Assembly (NCBI RefSeq): GCF_001426085.1 | Contig: NZ_LMRR01000005.1 | Span: forward strand, 1-64,000 | Source of the DNA: Rhodococcus sp. Leaf278 | GTDB lineage: Bacteria; Actinomycetota; Actinomycetes; Mycobacteriales; Mycobacteriaceae | Length of the DNA: 64,000 nt | Direction of reading: 5' to 3' | Shown: positions 51,305-61,596 of the stretch, in pieces | Layout: each line of letters opens with the position of its first letter | Position numbering within the stretch: position 1 is the first letter of the stretch | Position numbers and translations under genes: made by a program | The notes under the pieces: generated by a model | Told to the model about the DNA's origin: nothing | What the model saw: only the letters and a program-made list of their open reading frames with translations | The model's database searches: none

Positions 51305-51862
51305 CTAGCGATGCTGTTGTTGTCGGCCGTCGCGCGGGTGAACGGACGCCACGATCTCTTGGGCAACCGCGACCAGTTTATTGTTGTCCATCTGCGATTG
51401 CGCCGACAGCATTTCGAAGGCCGCTTCGGGACCCACGCCGCGGATGGCCATCACGATGCCTTTGGCCTGTTCGATCGATGCGCGGGTGGCCATGGCAGTG
51501 CGCAGCCCGTCGAGTTCGGTCTCGAAGTACGCCGCGTCACGATGCATCCGGACCACGTCTTGAACCGCGGCTGTCAACGTTCTGATCAACCCCTCGTCCT
51601 CGTTCGAGAAGCCGATCCCGTTTGTGCTGTGCACGCTCACCGAGCCCCGCCAGGGACCGGCGTTCATCGGTAGCGACAGACATGCCTTCGTGGCCGCGGA
51701 CGAGCCGGCGACCGCCCGAGTAGTGCCCGACGCGTCAACGAGAACCGCATTCGCTGCCGCGACGGTCGGTAGTACGGCCACGAGGCGGTGGCACAGCCCG
51801 ACCAGCAGAACGGCTGTCACCTCACCTGGCGCTATCGGATCGGTGCCCGATCTGCCTGCCAT
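51305..51862 (-). CDS. GAF-ANTAR RNA-binding antiterminator-type regulator
   Basis: A 185-residue protein. The N-terminal 110 residues form a GAF-like sensor domain (VLVDASGTTRAVAGSS, LPMNAGPWRGSVSVHS). The C-terminal ANTAR domain shows LRTAMATRASIEQAKGIVMA and GPEAAFEMLSAQSQMDNNKL, with the A-K-G and aromatic positions of RNA-binding ANTAR proteins. ANTAR proteins bind paired hexaloop hairpins to prevent termination. ATG at 51862 is used; GTG at 51883 is possible. Its RNA target is not evident here. Confidence 0.85.
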   Translation of the reverse strand: MAGRSGTDPIAPGEVTAVLLVGLCHRLVAVLPTVAAANAVLVDASGTTRAVAGSSAATKACLSLPMNAGPWRGSVSVHSTNGIGFSNEDEGLIRTLTAAVQDVVRMHRDAAYFETELDGLRTAMATRASIEQAKGIVMAIRGVGPEAAFEMLSAQSQMDNNKLVAVAQEIVASVHPRDGRQQQHR

Positions 51863-51997
51863 GTCATCACCGATCCTTTGCACACGCTTCGACCCGAGAC
51901 GTGCATGGATGAGCTAGCGGCGAAGGCTTCACCGAGGGACGACAAATGTTACGACAGGGCAGATCGATGCCTTTCCATCAGGCCAGCGATGACCGGG

Positions 51998-52942
51998 TCA
52001 GCTGCGCGAGACCAGGGATCGCGCGAAGAACATCAGGTTGGCGGGCCGCTCGGCCAGCCTCCGCATGAAGTAGCCGTACCACTGCTCTCCGTACGGCACG
52101 TACACGCGAACGTGCCGATTGGCGACGACAAGCCGCCGCTGTTCCTGATCTCGGATGCCGTAGAGCATCTGGAACTCGAAGTCCTCGGACGACCTGCCGG
52201 CGGCCGACGCGAATGTCTCGGCGGCCTCGATCATCTCCGGATCGTGCGAGGCCACCATCGGGTAGCCGCGACCGTCCATCAGGATCTTCAGGCACCGGAG
52301 GTACGAGTCGGACACCTCCCGTGTTCCCTGAAACGCCACCGAGGACGGTTCGTTGTACGCCCCCTTGCACAGTCGGATCCGAGATCTCGGTCCCGACAAC
52401 TCCACGCAGTCCGCTTCGGTTCTCCTCAGGTACGCCTGCAGCACCGTGCCCAGATCGGGAAAGTCCACGCGGAGCTCACGCACGATCGACAGTGTCGAAT
52501 CGGTGGTCGTATGGTCTTCGGCATCGACCGTCACCCACACGCCTGCCGCTTCGGCTGCCGCGCAGATCCTCCGCGCGTTCTCGAGTGCAAGATCTCGATC
52601 GATTCCTTGGCCGAGGGCCGAGAGTTTGAGCGAGACCTCCAGTGCGTTGGTGGTGCCACGCCGGGACGAAAAGCGTTCTATCAGAGACAGATACGACGCG
52701 ACTGTGGCGCTCGCCTGAGCTCGGTCGGTGGTGTCCTCGCCGAGATAGTCCACGGACACGAACCGACCCGAGGCCAGCAGGGCGTCGACAGCGGTGACGG
52801 CCGCGGGCTCCGATTCGCCCGCTACGAAGCGGTCGACGAGAGCGCGAGTGGCGCGCATTCGCGTCACGGTCGCCTGCAGTTTGGGCGATCGTGCGGCCGC
52901 CAACAGCGCCGGCCGGAGGGGATTGTTCAGCAGGGTGGTCAT
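51998..52942 (-). CDS. pruB: Proline dehydrogenase (PruB/PutB type)
   Basis: A 314-residue FAD-dependent monofunctional proline dehydrogenase, which oxidises proline to pyrroline-5-carboxylate. The barrel landmarks are VTVDAEDHTTTDSTL, RIRLCKGAYNEP and the proline-binding YGYFMRRLAERPANL near the C terminus. The ATG overlaps the P5C dehydrogenase stop by four bases, an order seen in actinobacterial pru loci. Both enzymes channel proline to glutamate. Confidence 0.93.
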   Translation of the reverse strand: MTTLLNNPLRPALLAAARSPKLQATVTRMRATRALVDRFVAGESEPAAVTAVDALLASGRFVSVDYLGEDTTDRAQASATVASYLSLIERFSSRRGTTNALEVSLKLSALGQGIDRDLALENARRICAAAEAAGVWVTVDAEDHTTTDSTLSIVRELRVDFPDLGTVLQAYLRRTEADCVELSGPRSRIRLCKGAYNEPSSVAFQGTREVSDSYLRCLKILMDGRGYPMVASHDPEMIEAAETFASAAGRSSEDFEFQMLYGIRDQEQRRLVVANRHVRVYVPYGEQWYGYFMRRLAERPANLMFFARSLVSRS

Positions 52943-54588
52943 CGCGTGCCCTCGCCTTCCTGATGTGGGTAGCCGTGGGTGGTCGGCGGGACGAACGTTT
53001 CCTTCACGGTGCGGGCCGAGGTCCAGCGCAGCAGGTTCTGCGGTGAGCCGGCCTTGTCGTTGGTTCCCGACGCGCGGGCTCCGCCGAACGGTTGCTGACC
53101 CACCACTGCGCCGGTCGGCTTGTCGTTGACGTAGAAGTTGCCGGCTGCGAATCGCAGTGCCGCATGGGCCTGTTCGACGGCAGTGCGGTCGGTGGCGATG
53201 ACGGCACCGGTCAATGCGTACTTCGATCCGGTGTCCACGGTGCGCAGTGTCTCGGCGTAGGCACCGGGCTTGCTGTCGTCGTAGACGTGCACGGCCAGGA
53301 TGGGGCCGAAGTACTCGGTGGTGAACGCCTCGTCGGTGGGGTCGTCGCCGAGGAGAACGGTGGGGGAGACGAAGTAACCCTCGGAATCGTCACACGTTCC
53401 GCCAGCGGCAATGGTCAGGCTGGGCACGGATTTGGCTCGATCGAGTGCAGCCGCATTGCGGTCGAACGCCTTTCGGTCGATGACGGCTCCGCCGTAGTTC
53501 GACAGATCGGTCACGTCGCCGTACTTCAGCGCCGACACCTGCTCGATGAACGTCTCACCCATCGAAGCCCACAGCGATTTCGGAACGAAGGCCCGCGACG
53601 CGGCCGAGCACTTCTGACCCTGGAAATCGAAGGCACCGCGAATCATGGCCGTGGTCAACACATCCGGATCGGCGGAGCTGTGCGCGACGATGAAGTCCTT
53701 GCCGCCGGTCTCGCCGACCAGCCGGGGGTACGAGTGGTAGTTCGAGATGTTGTTGCCCACCTCGCGCCACAGCGTCTGGAAGGTTGCGGTGGACCCGGTG
53801 AAGTGGATGCCCGCCAATCGTGGATCGGCCAGAGCCACCTCGGACACCATCGGTCCGTCGCCGAGGACCAGGTTGATCACACCCGGTGGCAGACCGGCGG
53901 CTTCGAGAAGCTGCAGCGTCAGATACGCGGCGACGGCCTGGGTGGGGGAGGGCTTCCACAGTACGGTGTTGCCCATCAGTGCAGGCGCGGTGGGCAGGTT
54001 GCCGGCAATGGCGGTGAAGTTGAACGGGGTGATCGCGTAGACGAACCCCTCGAGTGGGCGGTACTCGACGCGATTCCACACTCCCGGGGCCGAGACCGGC
54101 TGATCGGCGAGAATCTGTCGAGCGAACGCGACGTTGAACCGCCAGAAGTCGATCAGCTCGCACGGCGCGTCGATCTCGGCCTGATACGCCGACTTGGACT
54201 GGCCGAGCATCGTTGCGGCAGCGATCCTTTCGCGCCAGGGGCCGGACAGTAGATCGGCTGCTCGAAGGAAGACGGCGGCGCGCTCGTCGAACGGGAGATC
54301 CCGCCACATCGGGGCGGCAACAGTCGCGGCGTCGATCGCGTCGCGCACGTCCTGATGGCCGGCATTGGCGAAACTGCCGATGATCGACGAGTGCCGGTGC
54401 GGCTCCACCACATTCTCGACAGCGCCGTCGGCGACGCGGTGAACCCCGCCGATGACCTGCTTGATCTCGACGGGCGAGGTCCGGAGCTCGGTCAGGCGTG
54501 TCCGCAGTCGGACACGTTCGGCGCTCCCCGGCGCGTAGGTGTTGACCGGCTCGTTGATGGGGGTGGGAACTGATGTGACGGCGTCCAT
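52939..54588 (-). CDS. pruA: 1-pyrroline-5-carboxylate dehydrogenase
   Basis: A 549-residue aldehyde dehydrogenase that converts glutamate semialdehyde to glutamate with NAD+. The catalytic Cys327 is in FDFQGQKCSAASR and the general-base Glu293 in VGETGGKDF; the NAD site includes FTAIAGNLPTAPALMGN. The length fits the PruA group rather than the short ALDHs. GAAGGAGC precedes the ATG at 54588. It is the first gene of the pruA-pruB operon and diverges from a PucR-type regulator. Confidence 0.94.
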   Translation of the reverse strand: MDAVTSVPTPINEPVNTYAPGSAERVRLRTRLTELRTSPVEIKQVIGGVHRVADGAVENVVEPHRHSSIIGSFANAGHQDVRDAIDAATVAAPMWRDLPFDERAAVFLRAADLLSGPWRERIAAATMLGQSKSAYQAEIDAPCELIDFWRFNVAFARQILADQPVSAPGVWNRVEYRPLEGFVYAITPFNFTAIAGNLPTAPALMGNTVLWKPSPTQAVAAYLTLQLLEAAGLPPGVINLVLGDGPMVSEVALADPRLAGIHFTGSTATFQTLWREVGNNISNYHSYPRLVGETGGKDFIVAHSSADPDVLTTAMIRGAFDFQGQKCSAASRAFVPKSLWASMGETFIEQVSALKYGDVTDLSNYGGAVIDRKAFDRNAAALDRAKSVPSLTIAAGGTCDDSEGYFVSPTVLLGDDPTDEAFTTEYFGPILAVHVYDDSKPGAYAETLRTVDTGSKYALTGAVIATDRTAVEQAHAALRFAAGNFYVNDKPTGAVVGQQPFGGARASGTNDKAGSPQNLLRWTSARTVKETFVPPTTHGYPHQEGEGTR

Positions 54589-54687
54589 AGCTGCTCCTTC
54601 TCGTCGCTGTGTGATGGCTATTGAAGTCCGATTCGGGGACCGATCAATCAGCTCGTCGGCCAAAGAATCCGTGGTGTACTTGTCCGT

Positions 54688-56259
54688 ATGGCCAACACCG
54701 TTTCACTGCGATCGCTGCTGACATCCCTGCACAGTGCTGTCGTGGAACTAGTGGTGGCGCCCGCGGGCATCGACATGACCGTCGAGTCCGTTGCGCTGCT
54801 CGACGCCGACGACCTGCGTCTGCCGCCGGGGGCGTCCGCCGATCTGACGCTGCTGGTGGGAGTCACCGAGGCGGACGTGGTTCGGTGGTTCGACGATCTG
54901 GCTCTGCGTGCCGCAACAGACCGGCCGCGTGCGGTGTTGACCAAGGTGGCCGACTCGACTGCCCTGACCCATGGTGCGCGCGAGACCGGTATCGCCTTGG
55001 TTGCCGTACATCGGCAGACGCGGTGGGAGTTGCTGTTGTCGATGACCCGGGGAGTTCTCGACCAGGTGCGCACGCACAGTCCGGACGATGGGACCTTCGG
55101 AGCCGACACCGATCTGTACGAACTCGCGCAGACGGTGGCGTCGCTGACGAAGGGGATGGTGAGTATCGAGGACGAGCGGTCACACGTGTTGGCGTATTCG
55201 GCATCGGACGATGCGGCCGACGAGTTGAGAACGCTGTCGATCCTGGGGCGTGAAGGCCCGGCCGATTACCTGCGACGGTTGCACGAGCGCGGCGTGTTCG
55301 ATCGCCTCCGGCGCACCGACGACGTCATCGACGTTCCCGCCGATCATCAACTGGGAATTCGACGACGCCTCGCCGTGGGGATACGGCGAATCTCCGGCAG
55401 TCCGACCACTCTCGGAACGATCTGGGTGCAGGAGGGTGCCAGTCCGCTCGCCGACGAAGCCGACGGTGTGCTCCGGGGTGCCTCGGCCGTCGCGGCACGT
55501 TTGATCACTCGCATCGCGAATGCCCCGACCAACGAGACCTTGCAGATCCAACGCCTGCTCGGGGCACGAGGGGGCGGAGTGGACGTCCCGTCGCTGGCGT
55601 CCGCGCTGTCGATCCCGGCGACCGGATCCTCGGCCGTCGTGGGGTTCGCGGCCTGTGGAGAATTCGACATAGGCGCACTGGCACCGGCGATCAGATTGCA
55701 CGCCAGTGCTTTTCGACGCGATTCATTGGTCACCACCATCGGCGAGAGAATCTACGCGCTGTTTCCCGGGGTGGCGTCGGGCACGGGGATTTCGGGATGG
55801 ACTGCCGACGCAGTGGGGCGAATCGAGAGGCGAACCTCACTGGCATTGCGTGCGGCGGTAGCGGCACCGATCGCCGACCTCGAAGCTGTCGCCGTGGCCC
55901 GATTCGAGGTGGACCGGGTTCTCGACGGCACCACCGGCGAGGTTCGTGTCACCACGCTGGAGGAATCGAGAACCTCGGTGCTGCTGGGAGAAATTCTCGA
56001 ATTGATCGGCAATCACGAGCAACTGCGGGACCCGCGTATAGCCGAGCTCGACCGATACGACGCATCCAACGATTCCCGGATGCGCGAGAGCCTCGAAACG
56101 TACCTGGCGTGCTTCGGTGACGTTCGCTCCGCGGCCGATCGTCTGCACGTCCACCCGAATACCCTGCGCTACCGCATTCGCCGCGTCGAGCAGATCCTGG
56201 ACCTCGATCTGACCGATTCCGATGCGCGACTGTTGGTGGAAATCCAGCTGCGCATGTAA
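54688..56259 (+). CDS. pruC: PucR-type regulator of proline catabolism (PruC-like)
   Basis: A 523-residue activator-type protein. A long N-terminal sensing region is followed by a C-terminal PucR helix-turn-helix: LETYLACFGDVRSAADRLHV, then HPNTLRYRIRRVEQILDLDL. It is divergent from pruA, as Rv1186c (pruC) is in mycobacteria, where such a protein activates proline catabolism genes. The 99-base gap between them should contain its binding site; I could not define it. Confidence 0.87.
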   Translation: MANTVSLRSLLTSLHSAVVELVVAPAGIDMTVESVALLDADDLRLPPGASADLTLLVGVTEADVVRWFDDLALRAATDRPRAVLTKVADSTALTHGARETGIALVAVHRQTRWELLLSMTRGVLDQVRTHSPDDGTFGADTDLYELAQTVASLTKGMVSIEDERSHVLAYSASDDAADELRTLSILGREGPADYLRRLHERGVFDRLRRTDDVIDVPADHQLGIRRRLAVGIRRISGSPTTLGTIWVQEGASPLADEADGVLRGASAVAARLITRIANAPTNETLQIQRLLGARGGGVDVPSLASALSIPATGSSAVVGFAACGEFDIGALAPAIRLHASAFRRDSLVTTIGERIYALFPGVASGTGISGWTADAVGRIERRTSLALRAAVAAPIADLEAVAVARFEVDRVLDGTTGEVRVTTLEESRTSVLLGEILELIGNHEQLRDPRIAELDRYDASNDSRMRESLETYLACFGDVRSAADRLHVHPNTLRYRIRRVEQILDLDLTDSDARLLVEIQLRM

Positions 56260-56273
56260 GAGGGCCTGCGGCC

Positions 56274-56319
56274 CACGTGCATAGAAATTCGTAGCAGGCT
56301 ACGAAGTTTCATGCACGTG
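56274..56319. terminator. Imperfect hairpin between pruC and LacI gene
   Basis: CACGTGCAT at 56274 pairs with ATGCACGTG ending at 56319, and TTCGTAGC pairs with GCTACGAA around a 3-base loop; three central mismatches interrupt a 22-bp stem. It overlaps the last codons of the convergent LacI gene and likely ends both transcripts. Confidence 0.6.
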
Positions 56320-57319
56320 CAGCACCGCTGCTCGCTCTGATCACCAAGCTCGGCTCGATGCTCGAACGCCTGGTGCTTCGGTTCCCGGTATCGATCTGGT
56401 CCAGCAAAATTTCGACACTGCGGACGCCCACCTCGCTGAATTCCTGGCGGATCGTCGTCAGCGGAGGTGAGAAGAACTCCGCGTCGGGAACATCATCGAA
56501 TCCGATGACGCTGACGTCCTGCGGTACACGTTTGCCCTGAACTTCGAGCGCACGAAGTACCCCGAGGGCCATGGAGTCGTTTCCGGCGAACACTGCTGTG
56601 ACGCCCGGGGTTCGGGCCAGCTCGGTTCCGGCCGCGAATCCCGATTTCGCGGTCCAATCGCCGCTGAGCGTGGGCGGCGGTTCGATGCCCGCATCCTCGT
56701 GGGCCAGCCGCCATCCGGTCACGCGATCGGCGGCCTCGTACCACCCGAGCGGTCCGGCGACGTGCCACACCGCACCGTGCCCGAGGTCGAGCAGATGTGC
56801 GGTGGCGGCCCGCGCTCCGGCGATCTGATCGACCGAGACCACTGCCAGTTCGCCTGCGGGAGAACCCTCGACGGCCACCAGCGGAAGTTCGCGGGCCAGC
56901 TCCGCGATGTCGCCGCCGTCGGTTCGCAGTGGTGCGATGACGACGACGCCGTCCACTCCCTGTTTCTGCAACCTACGGACGCACGTGATGATCGCCGACT
57001 CGTCGAACGACGTCGGAACGCCGACCACAACGGAGTAGCCCGCCTGCCTCGCTGCAGATTCGACGCTGTAGAGCGTCGACACCGGACCGTAGAGGGCGTT
57101 GCCGGTTCCGACGATTCCGATGGTGCTGCTGCGGCCGGTGACCAACGCGCGAGCGGCGGTGTTGGGGCGATAGCCGAGCTCCGAGATTGCTTGCTGCACT
57201 CGCGTTTTCGTCGTCTCGGTCACGTTGGGGTGACCGTTGATGACGCGAGAGACGGTCTGATGGGACACACCCGCGAGCCGGGCGACGTCGGTCATGGCCG
57301 GTCCGCGGGTCGGTGTCAT
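56309..57319 (-). CDS. LacI-family regulator of the multiple-sugar importer
   Basis: A 336-residue repressor with an N-terminal helix-turn-helix (MTDVARLAGVSHQTVSRVIN, residues 9-28) and a sugar-binding C-terminal domain. GAGGAG lies 10 bases upstream of the ATG at 57319. It follows the chvE-mmsA-mmsB genes on the same strand after a 76-base gap and is the obvious candidate to bind the two lac-like operators in front of chvE. Confidence 0.9.
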   Translation of the reverse strand: MTPTRGPAMTDVARLAGVSHQTVSRVINGHPNVTETTKTRVQQAISELGYRPNTAARALVTGRSSTIGIVGTGNALYGPVSTLYSVESAARQAGYSVVVGVPTSFDESAIITCVRRLQKQGVDGVVVIAPLRTDGGDIAELARELPLVAVEGSPAGELAVVSVDQIAGARAATAHLLDLGHGAVWHVAGPLGWYEAADRVTGWRLAHEDAGIEPPPTLSGDWTAKSGFAAGTELARTPGVTAVFAGNDSMALGVLRALEVQGKRVPQDVSVIGFDDVPDAEFFSPPLTTIRQEFSEVGVRSVEILLDQIDTGNRSTRRSSIEPSLVIRASSGAARA

Positions 57320-57394
57320 CTTGTCGCAGCTCCTCTGACGTCGTGGAGGACAATCACAGCATGTCCGGTCCCGCACCGCTCGAGACCGTGCCGA

Positions 57395-58723
57395 TCACGT
57401 CGTCTTCGTCATCGACGCCGACGTCGGCGGTGCTGTCTCCCCCGGTTGGCCGGGGGAGAACATCTCGGCCGGCACGGGGACGCCGAGGTAGCTGGTGGGT
57501 GACTTGGCCAAGTCGCCCTTACTGCCCTTACCGCTCGCTGCGCGACGCTTGGTCCAGATGTCGAACGCCACAGCGGCCAGCAGAACCAGGCCCTTGACCA
57601 ATTGCACTCTCTCGCTGGGTGAGCCGATGAGCGACATTCCACTGTTGATCACGGCGATGATCAGTCCGCCGGTGAGTGCGCCGACGATGCGGCCCACGCC
57701 GCCCTGCACTGCTGCGCCGCCGATGAATGCCGCCGCGATGGCGTCGAGCTCGAAGCCGTTGCCTGCGGTGGGGCCTGCCTGATTGAGTCGACCGGCGAAG
57801 ATGATTCCGGCCAGGGCCGACAGCACGCCCATGTTGACGAAGATCCAGAAGGTCACCGGCTTGACCTTGATGCCGGACAGTGATGCGGCATGGATGTTTC
57901 CGCCGATGGCGTAGACGTGCCGACCGAAGACCGTCTTGCCTGCGAGGGTGGAGTAACCCATGACCAGCACGGCCAGGAGGATGAGTACGTACGGGAGGTT
58001 CTTGAAGCGAGCCAATTGCACCGCGATGGCGAGTACGAGAGCGGCGGCGAATGTCATCTTGATCAGGAACAGCGGCATCGCGTCCACGGTCTGGCCGTAC
58101 TTCTGGCGGCCTGTTCGAGAACGCCACTGGCTGAACACGATTCCAACGACTGCGAGGATCGCGACGAGCAACGTGAAGATGTCCGCCCCACCCAGTGGTC
58201 CGAGTCCCACATTGCCCATGAAGCCGGGCAGAAAGCCGTTCGACAAGGTGCGCACCGGTCCGGGGAACGGCCCGATGCCCTGGTTGCCGAGAACGATGAG
58301 AGTGACTGCGCGGAACACGAGCATGCCTGCGAGGGTGACGATGAACGCAGGAATACCGAAGTATGCGACCCAATAGCCCTGCCAGGCACCGATCAAGCCA
58401 CCGACGATCAACGTGATCAGCACCGCCAGTGGCCACGGCACGTTCTGTTGAACCATGAGGACACCGGCAATGGCACCGGTGGCCGCCACGACCGATCCGA
58501 CGGACAGGTCGATATGGCCGGCGATGATGATGACGACCATGCCGATGGCCAGGATGAGAATGTACGAGTTCTGCACCACCATGTTGCTGATGTTCTGCGG
58601 CACCAGAAGCTGACCGCCCGTCAGCACGGTGAACAGCACGATGATCAGCGCGAAGGCGATGAAGATTCCGCTCTGGCGAAGGTTGCGTGTGAGCAACCCC
58701 CGCACGGTCGACAACTGATTCAT
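57395..58723 (-). CDS. mmsB: Multiple-sugar ABC transporter permease (MmsB/GguB-like)
   Basis: A 442-residue permease, longer than the 330-residue ribose type, with about eleven hydrophobic segments. Landmarks are [40 protein letters not shown] and [19 protein letters not shown]. The C-terminal 45 residues are polar and probably cytoplasmic. The length and order with ChvE- and GguA-like genes match the glucose/galactose/xylose/arabinose-type systems of Agrobacterium and actinomycetes. Its start overlaps the ATPase stop by four bases. Confidence 0.92.
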   Translation of the reverse strand: MNQLSTVRGLLTRNLRQSGIFIAFALIIVLFTVLTGGQLLVPQNISNMVVQNSYILILAIGMVVIIIAGHIDLSVGSVVAATGAIAGVLMVQQNVPWPLAVLITLIVGGLIGAWQGYWVAYFGIPAFIVTLAGMLVFRAVTLIVLGNQGIGPFPGPVRTLSNGFLPGFMGNVGLGPLGGADIFTLLVAILAVVGIVFSQWRSRTGRQKYGQTVDAMPLFLIKMTFAAALVLAIAVQLARFKNLPYVLILLAVLVMGYSTLAGKTVFGRHVYAIGGNIHAASLSGIKVKPVTFWIFVNMGVLSALAGIIFAGRLNQAGPTAGNGFELDAIAAAFIGGAAVQGGVGRIVGALTGGLIIAVINSGMSLIGSPSERVQLVKGLVLLAAVAFDIWTKRRAASGKGSKGDLAKSPTSYLGVPVPAEMFSPGQPGETAPPTSASMTKTT

Positions 58724-60270
58724 CGAAGTACTCCTGTTCCACGGGTCATGAGATGCATGAGCGATTCCTGGGTCGCGTCCTCGCGAGTGACCTCACCGGT
58801 GATGTGGCCTGCGGACAGTGCGTAGATCCGATCGCACAGTCCGAGCAGTTCGGGGAGCTCGGAGGAGATCACCAGCACCGCCTTGCCGGCATCGGCGAGA
58901 TCGTTGATGATCGAATAGATTTCGAATTTTGCGCCGACGTCGATTCCTCGCGTCGGCTCGTCGAGAATGAGCACGTCTGGATCACTGAAGATCCATTTGC
59001 TCAGCACGACTTTCTGCTGATTGCCACCGGAGAGTTTGCCGACCACGGCGGAGACGTTCGGTGCCTTGATGTTCATGCTCTTGCGGAAGCCCTCGGCGAC
59101 CTTGAACTCCTGGTTGTCGTCGACGAAGCCTCCCGTCACCAGTTTGTCCAGTGCCGCGGTGGAGATGTTGCGTTTGATGTCGTCGATCAGATTGAGGCCG
59201 TACCGTTTCCGGTCCTCGGTGGCGTAGGCGATCCCATGATGGATGGCATCGTTGACGGATTTGACGTGTATTTCCTTGCCGTACTTGTACAGCCGCCCCG
59301 AGATGTCGATACCGTAGCTTCGGCCGAAGACGCTCATGGCCAGCTCGGTGCGTCCGGCACCCATCAACCCGGCAAGGCCGACGATCTCACCGCGCCGCAA
59401 CGTGAGGTTGGCCTTGTCGACGACGGTTCGGCCCTGCTGCGTTGGACTGTGTACGGTCCAGTCCTCGATGCGCAGAACCTCCTCTCCCACAGTCGATTCG
59501 TGGGGAGGGAAGCGGTGCTCGAGATCGCGGCCGACCATCAGCGAGATGATGCGATCCTCGGTGACGTCGGGGTCTCGCATATCCAGCGTCTTGATGGTCC
59601 GGCCGTCACGGATGATCGTGGTTCGGTCGGCCACGGCCGCGATCTCGTTGAGCTTGTGCGAGATGATCACGCACGTGATGCCCTCGTCCCGGAGGCCGCG
59701 CAGTAGATCGAGAAGGTGCGCAGAATCGGAATCGTTCAGGGCCGCAGTGGGCTCGTCGAGAATCAGCAAGGTCACGTCCTTGGACAATGCCTTGGCGATC
59801 TCGACGAGCTGCTGCTTACCGACACCGAGGTCGCTGACGACGCTGACGGGGTTTTCCCGCAGCCCTACTCTTTTCAGCAGGGCTGCGGCCTCGGAATTGG
59901 TTCGGTTCCAGTCGATGAAACCGCGCTTCGACCGCTCGTTGCCGAGAAAGATGTTCTCGGCGATCGAGAGATGCGGACTCAGTGCGAGTTCCTGATGGAT
60001 GATGACGATGCCCTCGGCCTCGCTGCTCCGGATGTCGGAGAACTGGCACTCTCGACCGTCGAACACGATGTCGCCGTCGAATGTGTCGTGGGCGTACACA
60101 CCCGACAACACCTTCATGAGCGTCGACTTTCCTGCTCCGTTCTCGCCGCAGATCGCGTGGATCTCGCCGCGATTCACCGAGAGAGTGACATCCTGCAGCG
60201 CCTTGACGCCGGGAAATGTTTTGGTGATGCCGCGCATCTCCAGAATCGGGCTCGTCATCGCCGAACTCAC
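58720..60270 (-). CDS. mmsA: Multiple-sugar ABC transporter ATP-binding protein, two domains (MmsA/GguA-like)
   Basis: A 516-residue ATPase with two fused nucleotide-binding domains. The first has Walker [15 protein letters not shown] and Walker [12 protein letters not shown]; the second has the degenerate [19 protein letters not shown] typical of this class, signature [15 protein letters not shown] and Walker [13 protein letters not shown]. The start GTG at 60270 overlaps the chvE stop (GTGA); an ATG at 60258 is an alternative. It drives import of the sugar bound by ChvE. Confidence 0.94.
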   Translation of the reverse strand: MSSAMTSPILEMRGITKTFPGVKALQDVTLSVNRGEIHAICGENGAGKSTLMKVLSGVYAHDTFDGDIVFDGRECQFSDIRSSEAEGIVIIHQELALSPHLSIAENIFLGNERSKRGFIDWNRTNSEAAALLKRVGLRENPVSVVSDLGVGKQQLVEIAKALSKDVTLLILDEPTAALNDSDSAHLLDLLRGLRDEGITCVIISHKLNEIAAVADRTTIIRDGRTIKTLDMRDPDVTEDRIISLMVGRDLEHRFPPHESTVGEEVLRIEDWTVHSPTQQGRTVVDKANLTLRRGEIVGLAGLMGAGRTELAMSVFGRSYGIDISGRLYKYGKEIHVKSVNDAIHHGIAYATEDRKRYGLNLIDDIKRNISTAALDKLVTGGFVDDNQEFKVAEGFRKSMNIKAPNVSAVVGKLSGGNQQKVVLSKWIFSDPDVLILDEPTRGIDVGAKFEIYSIINDLADAGKAVLVISSELPELLGLCDRIYALSAGHITGEVTREDATQESLMHLMTRGTGVLR

Positions 60271-61403
60271 TTCAACTGATCCTCGGTGTAGTAGCCACCC
60301 TCGACGAGCAGCTTCTCGTAGTTGTCCTTGTAGACGATTTCGGGCTGCAGCAGGTACGCGGGAACGACCTTGTCGCCGTTGTCGTAATCGGTGGTGTTGT
60401 TGGTCTCGGGGGTCTGACCGTTGAGCATCGCCTGAGCCATCTGGATGGTGACCTCGGCCAGCTGACGGGTGTCCTTGTAGATCGTGGCGTACTGCTCACC
60501 GGCGATGATGGACTTGACCGAGGGAACCTCGGCGTCCTGCCCGGTGACGATCGGGTAGGGCTGACCCGCCGTGCCGTATCCGTTGCTCTTGAGTGCGGAG
60601 AGGATGCCGATGGACAGGCCGTCGTACGGCGAGAGCACGCCCTGCACCTTCTGGCCCGAGGAATACGTCTTGGTGAGTAGATCCTCCATGCGCTTCTGGG
60701 CGGTGGCCGGATCCCAGCGCAGTGTTGCCGCCGTCTCGAAATCGGACTCGCCGCTACCGATCTTCAGAGTTCCCTTGTCCAGGTAAGGCTTCAGGGTTTC
60801 CATGGCACCGTCGAAGAAGAAGGTGGCGTTGTTGTCGTCGGGCGAACCGGCGAAGACCTCGATGTTCAGCGGGCCTGCGGGCGCGTCGGCCTTGTCGGTG
60901 CCGTCCTCGTTCTTCAGACCGAGACCGACGAGAAGCGACGTGGCCTGATCGACGCCGACCTTGTAGTTGTCGAACGTCGCGTAGTAGTCGACGTTGGGCG
61001 AGTTACGAATGAGGCGGTCGTAGGCGATGACGCCGATGCCGTTGTCCTTGGCTTCCTGCAGCTGGGTGGTGATGGCAGTGCCGTCCACCGAGGCCACGAT
61101 GAGAAGCTTTGCGCCCTGGGTGATCTGGTTCTCGATCTGGTTCACCTGGGTGGGAATGTCGTTCTCGGCGTACTGCAGATCGACCTTGTAGCCCTGACCC
61201 TCGAGTGCACTCTTGAGGTTGTCGCCGTCGGCAATCCATCGAGCCGAGGACTTCGTCGGCATCGTGACGCCGATCAGGGCGCCGGCGGTGCTGCCGCCTT
61301 CGGCCGGAGCCTCGTCTGCGGTCTTGGTGCTCGAGCCGCACGCGCCGAGCGTGAGGGTGAGTGCCACCGCGGCCGCGGCCATGGATAGGTGTCGAAACTT
61401 CAT
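60267..61403 (-). CDS. chvE: Multiple monosaccharide-binding lipoprotein (ChvE-like)
   Basis: A 378-residue lipoprotein. Lipobox LGAC places the lipidated Cys at residue 22. The mature N terminus [20 protein letters not shown] is the ChvE signature, and [20 protein letters not shown] belongs to the sugar pocket. ChvE-type proteins bind several aldoses such as glucose, galactose, arabinose and xylose. It is the first gene of the chvE-mmsA-mmsB operon and has a near-consensus promoter with two operators upstream. Confidence 0.93.
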   Translation of the reverse strand: MKFRHLSMAAAAVALTLTLGACGSSTKTADEAPAEGGSTAGALIGVTMPTKSSARWIADGDNLKSALEGQGYKVDLQYAENDIPTQVNQIENQITQGAKLLIVASVDGTAITTQLQEAKDNGIGVIAYDRLIRNSPNVDYYATFDNYKVGVDQATSLLVGLGLKNEDGTDKADAPAGPLNIEVFAGSPDDNNATFFFDGAMETLKPYLDKGTLKIGSGESDFETAATLRWDPATAQKRMEDLLTKTYSSGQKVQGVLSPYDGLSIGILSALKSNGYGTAGQPYPIVTGQDAEVPSVKSIIAGEQYATIYKDTRQLAEVTIQMAQAMLNGQTPETNNTTDYDNGDKVVPAYLLQPEIVYKDNYEKLLVEGGYYTEDQLK

Positions 61404-61484
61404 CGTTTCTCCCTGCGTTGTGGAGTAGACCGTGAAGCGGGGCCGTTGGGGTGTCCCGTGTGGTTCGCATCACATCAAAACGAA

Positions 61485-61513
61485 AGTGTGAGCGATAACA
61501 ACGGCATTGTCAA
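61485..61513 (-). promoter_or_regulatory. Promoter of the chvE operon
   Basis: On the minus strand a perfect -35 hexamer TTGACA (61508-61513) is followed by a 17-base spacer and CACACT (61485-61490) as -10. The spacing is ideal. A lac-like operator covers the spacer and -10. Transcription would begin roughly 70-75 bases upstream of the chvE ATG. Confidence 0.6.
61487..61500. promoter_or_regulatory. lac-like operator overlapping the chvE promoter
   Basis: TGTGAGCGATAACA closely matches the classic LacI half-site arrangement. It overlaps the -10 region, so repressor binding would block RNA polymerase. The second copy lies 55 bases further upstream. Confidence 0.75.
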
Positions 61514-61541
61514 AGATTTCTTTTCGCACCTGCGTGAGCAG

Positions 61542-61555
61542 TGTGAGCGCTAACA
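61542..61555. promoter_or_regulatory. Second lac-like operator upstream of chvE
   Basis: TGTGAGCGCTAACA is an almost perfect palindrome around AGCGCT. It lies upstream of the -35 element. Centres of the two operators are 55 bp apart, about five helical turns, suitable for a DNA loop held by a repressor tetramer or two cooperating dimers. Confidence 0.75.
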
Positions 61556-61596
61556 TCAGAGACGCTTCACGGGTCCGGAAGGGCGAGTCGGACAGG

